Shown piece by piece: positions 8,674 to 16,770 of a DNA stretch of 34,257 bases. The notes under the pieces are model-generated. The model made no database searches, had not been told where the DNA came from, and was given only the letters and a program-made list of their open reading frames with translations. Source of the DNA: CAYJBP01 sp964368605 (GTDB lineage Bacteria > Bacillota > Dehalobacteriia > UBA4068). Made by a program: the position numbers and the translations under genes. Within the stretch, counting starts at the first letter, position 1. Each line of letters begins with the position of its first letter. The stretch lies in assembly GCA_964368605.1 (NCBI GenBank), contig CAYJBP010000013.1:1-34257 (forward strand), given 5' to 3'.

Positions 8674-9786
8674 CTACTGACGATAAAACTCAAAATACTC
8701 TGCTTCTTCTTTATTTTCCGACCAATCAATTACCTCAGTCATATACATAATCGAACCATCTTCGCTAAAATAAGCTGCATAAATGCCGGTCGTCGGAAAA
8801 GATACTATTACTGCATTGCGCAGCTCTACGCCCTGGCTTACATCATAAGCAAAGCTGCCTGTTTCTAAAATATTATAATCCGTATCCATATAACTAATAT
8901 TATCTTCATTAGTAGGATCTTCAGAATTTACCTCTACCACAGTAAACGGAAACTCAATACCATCATCAGCCTGATAAAGCCCAATCGGTGAATAAGATAA
9001 TTCCTGATTGCCAACAAATTCACCACTTAGCAAATACTCCCAAACAATACCATCACTGGTTTCAATTAACTCAAAATAAGCCATGCCATCTTCATAACTG
9101 CCAAAAGATACCGCATAATCACCATACCACATTTCATAACCGGTATAAAGCCCCCGATCCTCATTATGAACTAATATGCCTTCGTCAATCAATACTCCGT
9201 CAATATCATAAGTTAATACATATTCGCCAGTAACCTCGATAAAAGCATAAGGAGCAACATAACCTTCGTCAATGCTACCATCTACAGGAGCCTCCCATAA
9301 ACCTTCCGAACCGGCAAAGGGATCTTCATAAACAGGCTCGCTCTCCGGGAAAGCAGGCTTTTCGCTGCCTAAAGTATAATGCTCTGCCGAATTAATAACT
9401 ATATAATCTTCGCCATGCATATTATGAATGCCTACATTATGCTCTGCACCATTTACTGTTAATAAGTAGCTACCATCTTCTTGATCTGCAAAATTACCAC
9501 TGCCTATTCCCTCGCCATATTCGCCATAAAAATCGGCATTGCCATCGGCTTTAATCTCGGCATAAAAGAAGGGGGGTGTGGGGTTTACGCCGGTTTCCAG
9601 CCAAGCATAAGACCACCAACCAATAAATTCTTCGATATTCAAATCGCCAGTTACCGGCTTATCAGTTACCGGCTCATCCACATCAGAAGCAGGAGCAGGG
9701 GCTGCTACTTCTTCCTGGCCGCAGGCCGCCGCCAAGAAGCAAAGCATAGCAATAATCGCAATTAACATAAATATCTTCTTTTTCAT
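8674..9786 (-). CDS. Lipoprotein with repeated beta-rich modules, unknown function
   Basis: 370 aa. A lipoprotein signal peptide (KKK, hydrophobic core) ends in the lipobox LAAAC-G, so the mature protein is anchored outside the membrane by its Cys. The rest is acidic and rich in Gly, Asp, Glu and aromatic residues. It appears to contain three related modules of about 100 residues, starting near FIGWWSYAW, EGLWEAPVDG and IGLYQADDG, each alternating short strands and turns. I do not recognise a catalytic motif. The start is taken at the ATG at 9786 rather than the GTG three codons upstream, because that GTG is part of the GAGGTG ribosome site. It follows the other lipoprotein gene by 40 bp, and together they oppose the two-component system. 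Confidence 0.75.
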   Translation of the reverse strand: MKKKIFMLIAIIAMLCFLAAACGQEEVAAPAPASDVDEPVTDKPVTGDLNIEEFIGWWSYAWLETGVNPTPPFFYAEIKADGNADFYGEYGEGIGSGNFADQEDGSYLLTVNGAEHNVGIHNMHGEDYIVINSAEHYTLGSEKPAFPESEPVYEDPFAGSEGLWEAPVDGSIDEGYVAPYAFIEVTGEYVLTYDIDGVLIDEGILVHNEDRGLYTGYEMWYGDYAVSFGSYEDGMAYFELIETSDGIVWEYLLSGEFVGNQELSYSPIGLYQADDGIEFPFTVVEVNSEDPTNEDNISYMDTDYNILETGSFAYDVSQGVELRNAVIVSFPTTGIYAAYFSEDGSIMYMTEVIDWSENKEEAEYFEFYRQ

Positions 9787-9826
9787 TATTATCACCTCTA
9801 TAATTATTTTTTAATTCTAAAGCCTG

Positions 9827-11704
9827 CTAAGGTAGCAGACAATAAAGCGCATCATAAACGGCGGTATGGGCCGCAACATCATCTATGGTTAAACCAATTG
9901 TGGCCTCGGCCATTTGGGCGGTGCTGTTTAAATATTCATCATAGCTAGCATGGCGCGGCATGGCTGCAAAAACCAAATTATGATAATTATCCGGCATGAT
10001 TATCGAAAATTTAAAGGAGCTAACCAAATAATCATCACCAACATGAAAGTTGTCTTCACGGCTATAAGTAATGCTAATCGGCTCAATATCGCCCTGATGC
10101 GGTATCGAATATTCATAAGTTAGCCAGCCGGATTCTTCGGTGGTAATATAGCTATCTTCGGTTGGTAATAAATAGCCGGTTTGATAATCATAAAAGTCCC
10201 AGCGCCAATTATAATGATAGGGGCTGCTTGTAACCGGGATATCCTCAGCCGCAAAATACACATTAACCTCGAAGTTTAATTCGCGAGTATTATAAACTAT
10301 TTGGTCGGATAAAATATTTAGCGAATAATCTACCGGCAAGCGAGCATAAGTAGCACCGGAACTATCATCGGCAGCAATATGATAACCACCCGTTGGCAAA
10401 TAATGCCGCTCGCCATTAGCCACTAAACTGCTGCCAATAGCATTATCGATAAAAAAGCTAGAGCCGCCGATATCGGCATTTTGATTATTATCCTGATTGG
10501 CATTTAAATAATCGGCTTCGGCAAAGGGGCTATTATCATCTATGATATCATCATCGGTGATAATATCTTCTGCTTTGATAAAAGTATAGCTGATACCATC
10601 GGCATCAAGCATATCAACCGTTTCGTTTTCGGTTATCAGCGTAAAAACAAGATAAGCATAATTATAAATATTCTGCTCGCCCGGAGCATGAAGGACAACT
10701 TTGTCATCATCCACAGTATAGCTGCCCTGATCGGGTATATCAAAGAAGGATAATGCCCCTTGAGGTACAAATTGATAGCTACTATCGGCATTTAAGCTAA
10801 GAATAATGTCATGATAGGCGTCTTCCCATTGCCCAACAATATGCGACGGCGGGGCTTGCATTTGGCCTTGATTGGGGCTTGTTTCCTGCTCGGCAAGCTG
10901 GTTTGCTTGATTGCCATTGCGGCTATAGGTGCTGCCGCTTAAAGTAATGGTAAAGCTATCATCATCATTAATTGCAATAGGATCGCTGCTTTGTTCACCA
11001 CTAAGCTGATAAGTATCACCAATATAATCAATTGTTTTTGTGCTTAGCAATTCGCCGGCGGCATTATAGTAAAAGGCATTGCCGTACTCGTCGATTTGAT
11101 AATAATTGCCTTCTTGATCATACCAATTACCTACCATGGCGGCGATTTGGCCGGAATCGGTTTGATTGATGCCGGTATTTGCTGCTGATGCAGACTGCCG
11201 ATAAATATGGCTGCCCAGATAAGGCTGATTAGGCACAAAGCTGGTAAGCGGATAAAGGCCGGCATCGAAAGGCAGGCCGCCATTCATCGTAAAGCTAATT
11301 TGGCTTTGATTTAGGTTTTTGCTTACGCTTAGCCAAAGGCTGTCGAGCATAAACCAGCGAATATCATTAGGCGAGTCCAGCATAAATTCGTCCTTAGGTT
11401 GATCGGCAGATAAGTCGGTAAATATTGACGAATCCATGGCCCAGTCAACGGTAAATATTTCGCTACCGGCCAGGCTTTTGGCATTAAAGTTATAGCCGGT
11501 TAAATCGCTAAGGCCTTTAGCTAAAACTTCTACCGTTAAATCGCCTTCATAGCTTAGCGGATATTCATTGATGATAGCGCCATTGCCATCGGCATCGCCG
11601 GCATTAAGCACCGCATAAAGGGTGGTAGTTTGGCTGGCACTGCCGCAGGCTGCTAAAATTATAAGTAAACTTAAAGTTAAAATTATGCATAATTGCTTTT
11701 TCAT
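9827..11704 (-). CDS. Large lipoprotein, possible GerMN-like N-terminal domain
   Basis: 625 aa. Signal peptide with lipobox LAAC-G (Cys near 20), so exported and lipid-anchored. Residues about 28-150 loosely resemble a GerMN-type domain (strand-helix layout, then LDSLWLSVSKNLNQSQISFTMNGG without the x-gap). This is weak and unconfirmed. A Gln/Asn/Pro-rich linker separates two short modules with WYDQEGNYYQIDEYGNAFYY and a WEDAYHDIILSLNADSSY pattern, like the modules of the downstream lipoprotein. The C-terminal 200 residues form another beta-rich region. No catalytic residues are recognisable. The ribosome site is GAGGAGG. It is the first gene of a two-lipoprotein unit divergent from the response regulator gene; a sensory or envelope role is a guess. 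Confidence 0.7.
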   Translation of the reverse strand: MKKQLCIILTLSLLIILAACGSASQTTTLYAVLNAGDADGNGAIINEYPLSYEGDLTVEVLAKGLSDLTGYNFNAKSLAGSEIFTVDWAMDSSIFTDLSADQPKDEFMLDSPNDIRWFMLDSLWLSVSKNLNQSQISFTMNGGLPFDAGLYPLTSFVPNQPYLGSHIYRQSASAANTGINQTDSGQIAAMVGNWYDQEGNYYQIDEYGNAFYYNAAGELLSTKTIDYIGDTYQLSGEQSSDPIAINDDDSFTITLSGSTYSRNGNQANQLAEQETSPNQGQMQAPPSHIVGQWEDAYHDIILSLNADSSYQFVPQGALSFFDIPDQGSYTVDDDKVVLHAPGEQNIYNYAYLVFTLITENETVDMLDADGISYTFIKAEDIITDDDIIDDNSPFAEADYLNANQDNNQNADIGGSSFFIDNAIGSSLVANGERHYLPTGGYHIAADDSSGATYARLPVDYSLNILSDQIVYNTRELNFEVNVYFAAEDIPVTSSPYHYNWRWDFYDYQTGYLLPTEDSYITTEESGWLTYEYSIPHQGDIEPISITYSREDNFHVGDDYLVSSFKFSIIMPDNYHNLVFAAMPRHASYDEYLNSTAQMAEATIGLTIDDVAAHTAVYDALYCLLP

Positions 11705-11832
11705 TTTAAGGCCTCCTCTATTATCAAGATTAATTGTTTATCGGCTTTTTCCTTCTTTTTAGCCAATATATTTTACTCAAGCTAAAGATTAAATAGCATT
11801 AATTTACCTATACTTTTTATTACAATAAAGCT

Positions 11833-11875
11833 GCTTAATGCCTTAACTGTTTTTAGTTTACCATAGGCATTAAGC
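11833..11875. promoter_or_regulatory. Long dyad, candidate shared operator
   Basis: Perfect 11-bp arms, GCTTAATGCCT (11833-11843) and AGGCATTAAGC (11865-11875), separated by 21 bases that contain a further AACT/AGTT pairing. The half-site centres are 32 bp apart, about three helical turns. It lies midway between two divergent units and could bind a dimeric regulator such as the adjacent OmpR-type protein, or form a hairpin in a lipoprotein leader. Confidence 0.4.
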
Positions 11876-11941
11876 CTTTAGGGCGATTGTTACAAAATTG
11901 TGACCGAAAATTTTTAAATTAATTGGCTAAAAGGCTAATTA

Positions 11942-11970
11942 TTGCCAAAGGCCTAAGATTATAGTATACT
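11942..11970 (+). promoter_or_regulatory. Promoter of the two-component operon
   Basis: -35 TTGCCA at 11942-11947, a 17-base spacer, and -10 TATACT at 11965-11970. The start would be near 11977, giving a leader of about 30 bases with an AGGGAGG ribosome site before the ATG at 12007. Confidence 0.7.
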
Positions 11971-12006
11971 TTTATTATCTTCGATTAATTAGGGAGGGCG
12001 CTATTT

Positions 12007-12726
12007 ATGACAAAGGCAGCCAGAATTTTGCTGGTAGAAGACGAAACCGATATTCTCGAGGCTAATTCCTTCTATTTAGAGGCCTTGGGCTATCAGGTTT
12101 ATAGTGCTATTAACCTGGAGGAAGCCCGCAAACTGATGTGGGAGTATCCGCCGGATTTGGCTTTACTTGATATTATGTTGCCCGATGGTTCGGGTTTAGA
12201 TTTTGCCGATGAATTTAGGGCTTATAGTAAAGCGCCGATTATCTTTTTAACCTGTTTAGAGGATGATTTGGATGTATTAGCAGGCTTTGACAAGGGCGCT
12301 GCCGACTATGTAATCAAGCCTTATAATATGAAGATATTGGCGGCGCGCATAGCGGCGCAATTGCAAAAAAAGCAAGCAAATAGCAGGCAAATAGCCTTAC
12401 CACCTTTATTTATCGAGCGCGATACCGGCAATATTACCTTAGATGGCCAATTAATTGTGCTTTCGCCCAAGGAATTGCAAATACTTTGCTATTTTGTGGA
12501 TATGCAAGGCCAGGAGATTAGCCAGGCGCAATTATATGCGGCCATTTGGGGCAATAATGAGCCATCCAAAATGGGCAGCACCGTGCGCACTGCTGTTTCG
12601 CGGCTAAGGCAAAAGCTAAATTTAGATGCCAGCGATTATTTTGCCTTACAAACCACGGTAAATGGCGGCTATGTTTTTTTGCGCATCAAATACGCCGCCG
12701 CGGAAGGGGCAAACAATGAGCGCTAA
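12007..12726 (+). CDS. OmpR/PhoB-family response regulator
   Basis: 239 aa. Receiver domain 1-120 with the acidic pair E11/D12, phospho-acceptor D55 in LALLDIMLPDGSG, switch T82 and conserved K104 in VIKPYN. C-terminal winged-helix DNA-binding domain about 140-230, with SPKELQILCYFV, the recognition-helix region STVRTAVSRLRQKL and the wing NGGYVF. It binds DNA as a phosphorylated dimer. Its 3' end overlaps the kinase gene by 11 bp, so the two are translationally coupled. The start is fixed by AGGGAGG upstream. Likely targets are its own operon and the divergent lipoprotein genes, given the dyad between them. Confidence 0.93.
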   Translation: MTKAARILLVEDETDILEANSFYLEALGYQVYSAINLEEARKLMWEYPPDLALLDIMLPDGSGLDFADEFRAYSKAPIIFLTCLEDDLDVLAGFDKGAADYVIKPYNMKILAARIAAQLQKKQANSRQIALPPLFIERDTGNITLDGQLIVLSPKELQILCYFVDMQGQEISQAQLYAAIWGNNEPSKMGSTVRTAVSRLRQKLNLDASDYFALQTTVNGGYVFLRIKYAAAEGANNER

Positions 12727-14269
12727 TAAATCCTTAAAGCAGCAGCTTAAACAGGTATTATTATGGCTGGCCATTATTCCGCTAATTTTATTTATAATTG
12801 TTGGTTCGCTGCTTATTAATGGGCTTATCCGCCAAAACCAGGCTAATAATACCACCCTTTTTAATAATTTGGCCGAGTTTACTTATTTTGGTTTTGCCCA
12901 ATACGAGCAAGTTAGCCAGGAATTATTGCTTATTTTGGTAAGCCAAGCATTAGCCGATGGCCGCCTGGATAACCAAGCCGATTTAGATGCTGCCTTGCAG
13001 CAGGTGGCCTTGATTAGCGACAGTGTAGTATGGCTGGATACTTATATCTTTTTTGTTGTCCAAGATGGCCAAATTATGTTTAGCGATAGTGCCAGCAATA
13101 TTAGTCCTGCCGATTTAAACGAGCAAATCGAGGCATTAATCCTGCCCGATATGGATAAATTATTTCTTTCTACTCCGGGGATAACCTCGCTGGAGGAGGC
13201 TTTTTTGTTTTATGAGGATATTGCTGTTTATGCTCAATCCGCCGATAGCGATCATTTTTTGCTTAATTGGGATACTTTAGATGATGGCTCCATTTTGGCT
13301 ATTTTTACCACATCTACTATATCGCGAACCGCAATGGATACGATGGGCGATCTTATTGATGATCAACTGGCTCAAGCGCAGGCGAGCATCGACCGTATTT
13401 TGCTGCTGGGCATAATTGCCTTAGCAACTATACTACTTGCTTTGCTGGTGGCGATTATTTATTTTGCCAAAAGGCTAAGTATTAGTGTAAGCGAGCCGGT
13501 AAATCGTCGCGAGCAAGAGCAGCAAGATTTATTATTGCGCGCCGAGGAAGAAAAAATCATGCTCGAGCGTCTTAATGCAATGAAAACCGAGTTTTTGGCC
13601 AATGTATCGCATGAATTAAAAACGCCGCTTACCGTTATTTTAAGCCATATGCAGCTAAGTCAGCAATTATTAGAAGATGGCGGCAATATCGACAAATTGC
13701 ATCATAGCATTAAGCTAATCAGCAGCGAAACCGAAAGGATGGCCTTAATGGTGGGGCAACTACTGGATATCGGGCGTATCGACGAGGGGCGAATGATTAT
13801 GGATTTGCGTCCGCAATCGATAACTACGATTATCAGCACCACGATTGAAACTTATTATCCGGTATTTTCTAAAAATTATAATCAGCTTAAATTTACAATT
13901 GCCGATCATATGCCTTTGGTTAATTGCGATCGGGCCCGAGTTATTCAGGTATTGGTTAATTTAATCGGCAATGCTTCTAATCATACCAAGCGTGGTTTAA
14001 TCGAGGTATCCGCAGCTGCTCAAGAAGGCTTTGTAGCAGTGGCGGTTAGGGATAATGGGGCAGGCATAGCCCCCGAAAAACTACCATTTATTTTCGATCG
14101 TTATCATACCGGCGCAGGCGACCCCAAAAGCGGCAAAGAGACAGGTAATGGCTTGGGTTTATTTATTATTCAGCATATAGTAGAGGCGCATGGCGGTACC
14201 ATTACTGTGGAAAGCGAGCTGGGCAAGGGATCTTGCTTTATGTTTACCTTACCTGTTAGCAATGATTAA
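12716..14269 (+). CDS. Membrane sensor histidine kinase
   Basis: 517 aa. Two membrane segments, about 14-36 and 224-248, enclose an extracellular sensor region of about 185 residues with no family I recognise. After a short charged coiled region comes HisKA with H299 in FLANVSHELKTPLT, then the HATPase domain with the N-box VLVNLIGNASNHT, G1 DNGAGIAPE, an F-box-like FIFDRYHTG and G2 GNGLGLFI. The residues needed for autophosphorylation are present, so it should phosphorylate the upstream response regulator. The start is placed at 12716, after GGAAGGGGC and overlapping the regulator's end; a further-upstream in-frame ATG lies deep in the regulator gene and is less likely. No clear HAMP domain follows the second membrane segment. 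Confidence 0.93.
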   Translation: MSANKSLKQQLKQVLLWLAIIPLILFIIVGSLLINGLIRQNQANNTTLFNNLAEFTYFGFAQYEQVSQELLLILVSQALADGRLDNQADLDAALQQVALISDSVVWLDTYIFFVVQDGQIMFSDSASNISPADLNEQIEALILPDMDKLFLSTPGITSLEEAFLFYEDIAVYAQSADSDHFLLNWDTLDDGSILAIFTTSTISRTAMDTMGDLIDDQLAQAQASIDRILLLGIIALATILLALLVAIIYFAKRLSISVSEPVNRREQEQQDLLLRAEEEKIMLERLNAMKTEFLANVSHELKTPLTVILSHMQLSQQLLEDGGNIDKLHHSIKLISSETERMALMVGQLLDIGRIDEGRMIMDLRPQSITTIISTTIETYYPVFSKNYNQLKFTIADHMPLVNCDRARVIQVLVNLIGNASNHTKRGLIEVSAAAQEGFVAVAVRDNGAGIAPEKLPFIFDRYHTGAGDPKSGKETGNGLGLFIIQHIVEAHGGTITVESELGKGSCFMFTLPVSND

Positions 14270-14299
14270 AGGACATAACTAACCACATTTAGTTTACTA

Positions 14300-14329
14300 T
14301 TGACAGAAAACGGATTTAAATTGTATAAT
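14300..14329 (+). promoter_or_regulatory. Promoter of the AraC-family gene
   Basis: Consensus -35 TTGACA (14300-14305), an 18-base spacer and a perfect -10 TATAAT (14324-14329). The start would be near 14336, just before an AAGGAG ribosome site and the ATG at 14362. It makes the AraC gene independent of the two-component operon that ends 30 bases upstream. Confidence 0.8.
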
Positions 14330-14361
14330 ATAATAATGAATAAAATTACAAGGAGTATATC

Positions 14362-15267
14362 ATGGTATCCTACACTTTAATTGATAAAGAATTAAAAAAG
14401 AATATCAGCCTAAATTGTATACCCTTTTGTATTGAGAAATCGATGCCCACGGAGGCCATCAAGGATAAGTTGCATATTCATGATTTTCATCAATTAAGCA
14501 TTTGCACGGCAGGCACGGCTAAATTGGTAATCAATGAGCATGCCCACGAGATTAATCCCGGCAGTGTTTATGTAATTAGCAGCTATACGCCGCATTATCT
14601 TAAAGACCCCCAGGATTTAGAAACCACAAATATCCTTTTTTATCTGGACGATTTAATCCATGAAGCCGGCAGCCTTAAAGAACATAGGGGCTTTCAGTTA
14701 TTATTTGTTTTGCAAACGGCATCGGCCTTTAATCATAAATCCAGCAATATTTTAAACCTGGATTATAAAGGGATGCTTTATGTAAATCATATATTAAAAA
14801 TGCTACTAGATGAAGTTATTGATATTAAGCCCGGCAGCCAAAACTTGGTACAGGCCTATTTTATGATTTTAATCGTATTTTTTACGCGTCAGTACGAGGC
14901 CGATCATAAAATTAATAAAACCGGCGAACGTTTATTTAAAATAATATCTTATTTAGACGAAAATTATCAACAGCCAATTACCATAGCCGAATTGATAGAG
15001 CTTGCCGGCATTACCGAGCGCCAATTGCGCCATATTTTTAATGAGCAATATGCCTGCTCGCCTTTGCAATATATTACCACCTTACGGATGAAGCATGCCT
15101 GCTATTTGCTAAAGATGTCCGACCTAAACATATCGGAAATTGCCCAAAATGTAGGCTTTGATGATAGCAATTATTTTTCGCGCAAGTTTAAGCAAGAATT
15201 AGGAGTATCGCCTAAAAGTTATCGTCGCCAATGCAAGCATGGCCAATATGAATTTGAAGTAGATTAA
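14362..15267 (+). CDS. AraC-family transcriptional regulator with cupin sensor
   Basis: 301 aa. The N-terminal 30-120 region is a cupin-like ligand-binding domain (HIHDFHQLSICTAGTAKL, then GSVYVISSYTPHYL). The C-terminal 198-297 region is the double helix-turn-helix, with ITIAELIELAGITERQLRHIF and ISEIAQNVGFDDSNYFSRKFK, ending in the family's GVSPKSYRR. Such proteins usually respond to a small molecule and activate nearby promoters. It has its own strong promoter and ends at the terminator at 15279-15316. Its ligand is unknown. It could control the GGDEF pair, or the lyase/transporter genes whose promoter carries direct repeats at 27522-27543, but nothing here proves either. Confidence 0.92.
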   Translation: MVSYTLIDKELKKNISLNCIPFCIEKSMPTEAIKDKLHIHDFHQLSICTAGTAKLVINEHAHEINPGSVYVISSYTPHYLKDPQDLETTNILFYLDDLIHEAGSLKEHRGFQLLFVLQTASAFNHKSSNILNLDYKGMLYVNHILKMLLDEVIDIKPGSQNLVQAYFMILIVFFTRQYEADHKINKTGERLFKIISYLDENYQQPITIAELIELAGITERQLRHIFNEQYACSPLQYITTLRMKHACYLLKMSDLNISEIAQNVGFDDSNYFSRKFKQELGVSPKSYRRQCKHGQYEFEVD

Positions 15268-15278
15268 ACTATTTATCT

Positions 15279-15316
15279 AAAGGCCAGCTTAGCCGTACGC
15301 TTAGTCTGGCCTTTTT
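15279..15316 (+). terminator. Intrinsic terminator after the AraC gene
   Basis: The stem AAAGGCCAG (15279-15287) pairs with CTGGCCTTT (15306-15314), with an inner AGC/GCT extension around GTAC, and is followed by T residues. It begins 11 bases after the AraC stop. Confidence 0.75.
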
Positions 15317-15528
15317 ATGCAATTTACATATTTTTCAGTATATGCCCTTTCTTATACTGTATCCTTGCTTTGTAGCTGTTTATATGATAAAATAAAGTAT
15401 ATATATTATTAGTTTTGATATGGCTAACTTAGTCTGTTTATATATGATTTTAACAGCTTGAGCAGGCCTAGGCCATAATCTTGGCCATAGTTTTTTATAT
15501 TTTAGTGTGGTTAGGGGGGATTATCTAT

Positions 15529-16770
15529 ATGGGCATCGATATAAATACTTTATTATATATAATTTCTATCATTGCTATGTTTATCTATCAATTTTCGGCT
15601 TTTTCCTATGCCTCAAGTTTATTGATAGGAGGCACAAAAAACAAATTGATATTTGCGGCCTTAGCGCTTGCCAATAGCTTAATTTTTGCTTTAACCCAGC
15701 ATCTTGATTTGGCTTTGCATTTAACGATTATAGCCTTTTTAATTGCTTTTATAATCGAGTTTAAGCTTATCTCTAAAGCAGATTTTATCCAGGTATTTTG
15801 CGGCGCATCAATCTTTGTGCTGCATGTATCGGCCTTTTTAACCCCTCTTATTATAATCCTTTCCAATATTTATAAAATTGCGCCTGCCGATCTTGTGCTA
15901 GGCACCAATTATGATCATATTGCGGTAATTATTTTATGCGTTACTTTAACCTTTGCGCATGAGCTTGTTAAAAAATATATCGATAATACATCTATTCAAA
16001 GGGTAACTGTAAAAAGCAAGCATTCTGTTTTGCTTCTTGCTTCGATTGCACTTATAGTTATTTTGCAGATTACCCACGGTAAAACCATGATTGGCGACAC
16101 TTTTTTTTCCGAGCAAATATTGCTTTCTGTAAGCATATCGCTGGCTTCTTTGCTAATTTTCTATTTATTCTTTTTGTATGCCATAAACCTAATCGATGCC
16201 AGCCTTTATAAAAGGTATTCTGATAAAGTTATCGGCGAGCAAAAAATAATATCCGAAAAGAAAGAAACTTTATTGACAAAAATCGAAAGGGATAATCTTA
16301 CCGGCGTATTTAATCGGGGCTATGTAATGAATACACTCGAAAAAATGTGCAGTGAGGAAGAGAACTTTAATGGTTTTTCTCTTTTATTTGTCGATATTAA
16401 TGCCTTAAAATACACTAATGATACCTATGGCCATAATGCCGGCGATAGATTAATTATAAAAATTACCCGCTCAATTTTAAATACGGTGCGGGAGCATGAT
16501 ATTGTTGCGCGTATAGGCGGCGATGAATTTTTAGTTGTGCTGGCCGAGCCTCAATCCGAAAGCTGCGAAGGCATTATTGAAAGAATCAATCAAAATATCG
16601 AGCGCGAAAACAAAACCGAAGAATTTTTAGTTTCGGCCTCTATTGGTTGGGTTTATGTAGACGAGCAAGTAAGCAAGCAAGGCATACGCTCTATTTTATC
16701 TATTGCAGACAAAAATATGCGAAAAAACAAGGAGGAATTTTACAAAAGAAGAGGAGGATCTGATCTATGA
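15529..16770 (+). CDS. Membrane-bound GGDEF diguanylate cyclase
   Basis: 413 aa from the chosen start. Residues about 5-225 contain some six or seven hydrophobic segments with no recognised sensor family. A short coiled linker leads to a GGDEF domain (about 250-405) with DNLTGVFNRGYV, the metal/substrate motif FVDINALKYTNDTYGH, and an intact GGDEF in RIGGDEFLVV. The inhibitory I-site RxxD (REHD) lies exactly five residues before GGDEF, so product feedback should operate. It should make cyclic di-GMP from GTP at the membrane. A TTG codon upstream would add 16 residues, but AGGGGGG lies about 9 bases before the ATG at 15529, which I prefer. It overlaps the next gene by 4 bp (ATGA). Confidence 0.88.
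   Translation: MGIDINTLLYIISIIAMFIYQFSAFSYASSLLIGGTKNKLIFAALALANSLIFALTQHLDLALHLTIIAFLIAFIIEFKLISKADFIQVFCGASIFVLHVSAFLTPLIIILSNIYKIAPADLVLGTNYDHIAVIILCVTLTFAHELVKKYIDNTSIQRVTVKSKHSVLLLASIALIVILQITHGKTMIGDTFFSEQILLSVSISLASLLIFYLFFLYAINLIDASLYKRYSDKVIGEQKIISEKKETLLTKIERDNLTGVFNRGYVMNTLEKMCSEEENFNGFSLLFVDINALKYTNDTYGHNAGDRLIIKITRSILNTVREHDIVARIGGDEFLVVLAEPQSESCEGIIERINQNIERENKTEEFLVSASIGWVYVDEQVSKQGIRSILSIADKNMRKNKEEFYKRRGGSDL

Larger units (their letters stand above)
11705..12006. other. Divergent intergenic region between lipoprotein and two-component genes
   Basis: 302 bases without a gene. It holds a clear promoter for the response regulator (11942-11970), a large dyad (11833-11875) and AT-rich sequence. 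A GGCTAAAAGGCTAA direct repeat lies just upstream of the -35 box. I could not find a convincing promoter for the leftward lipoprotein genes. No RNA gene is visible. Confidence 0.6.

Noticed and set aside
15320..15528. Possible cyclic di-GMP riboswitch upstream of the GGDEF genes
   Set aside because: The stretch is AT-rich without the conserved GEMM core or paired helices; only vague promoter-like boxes are seen.
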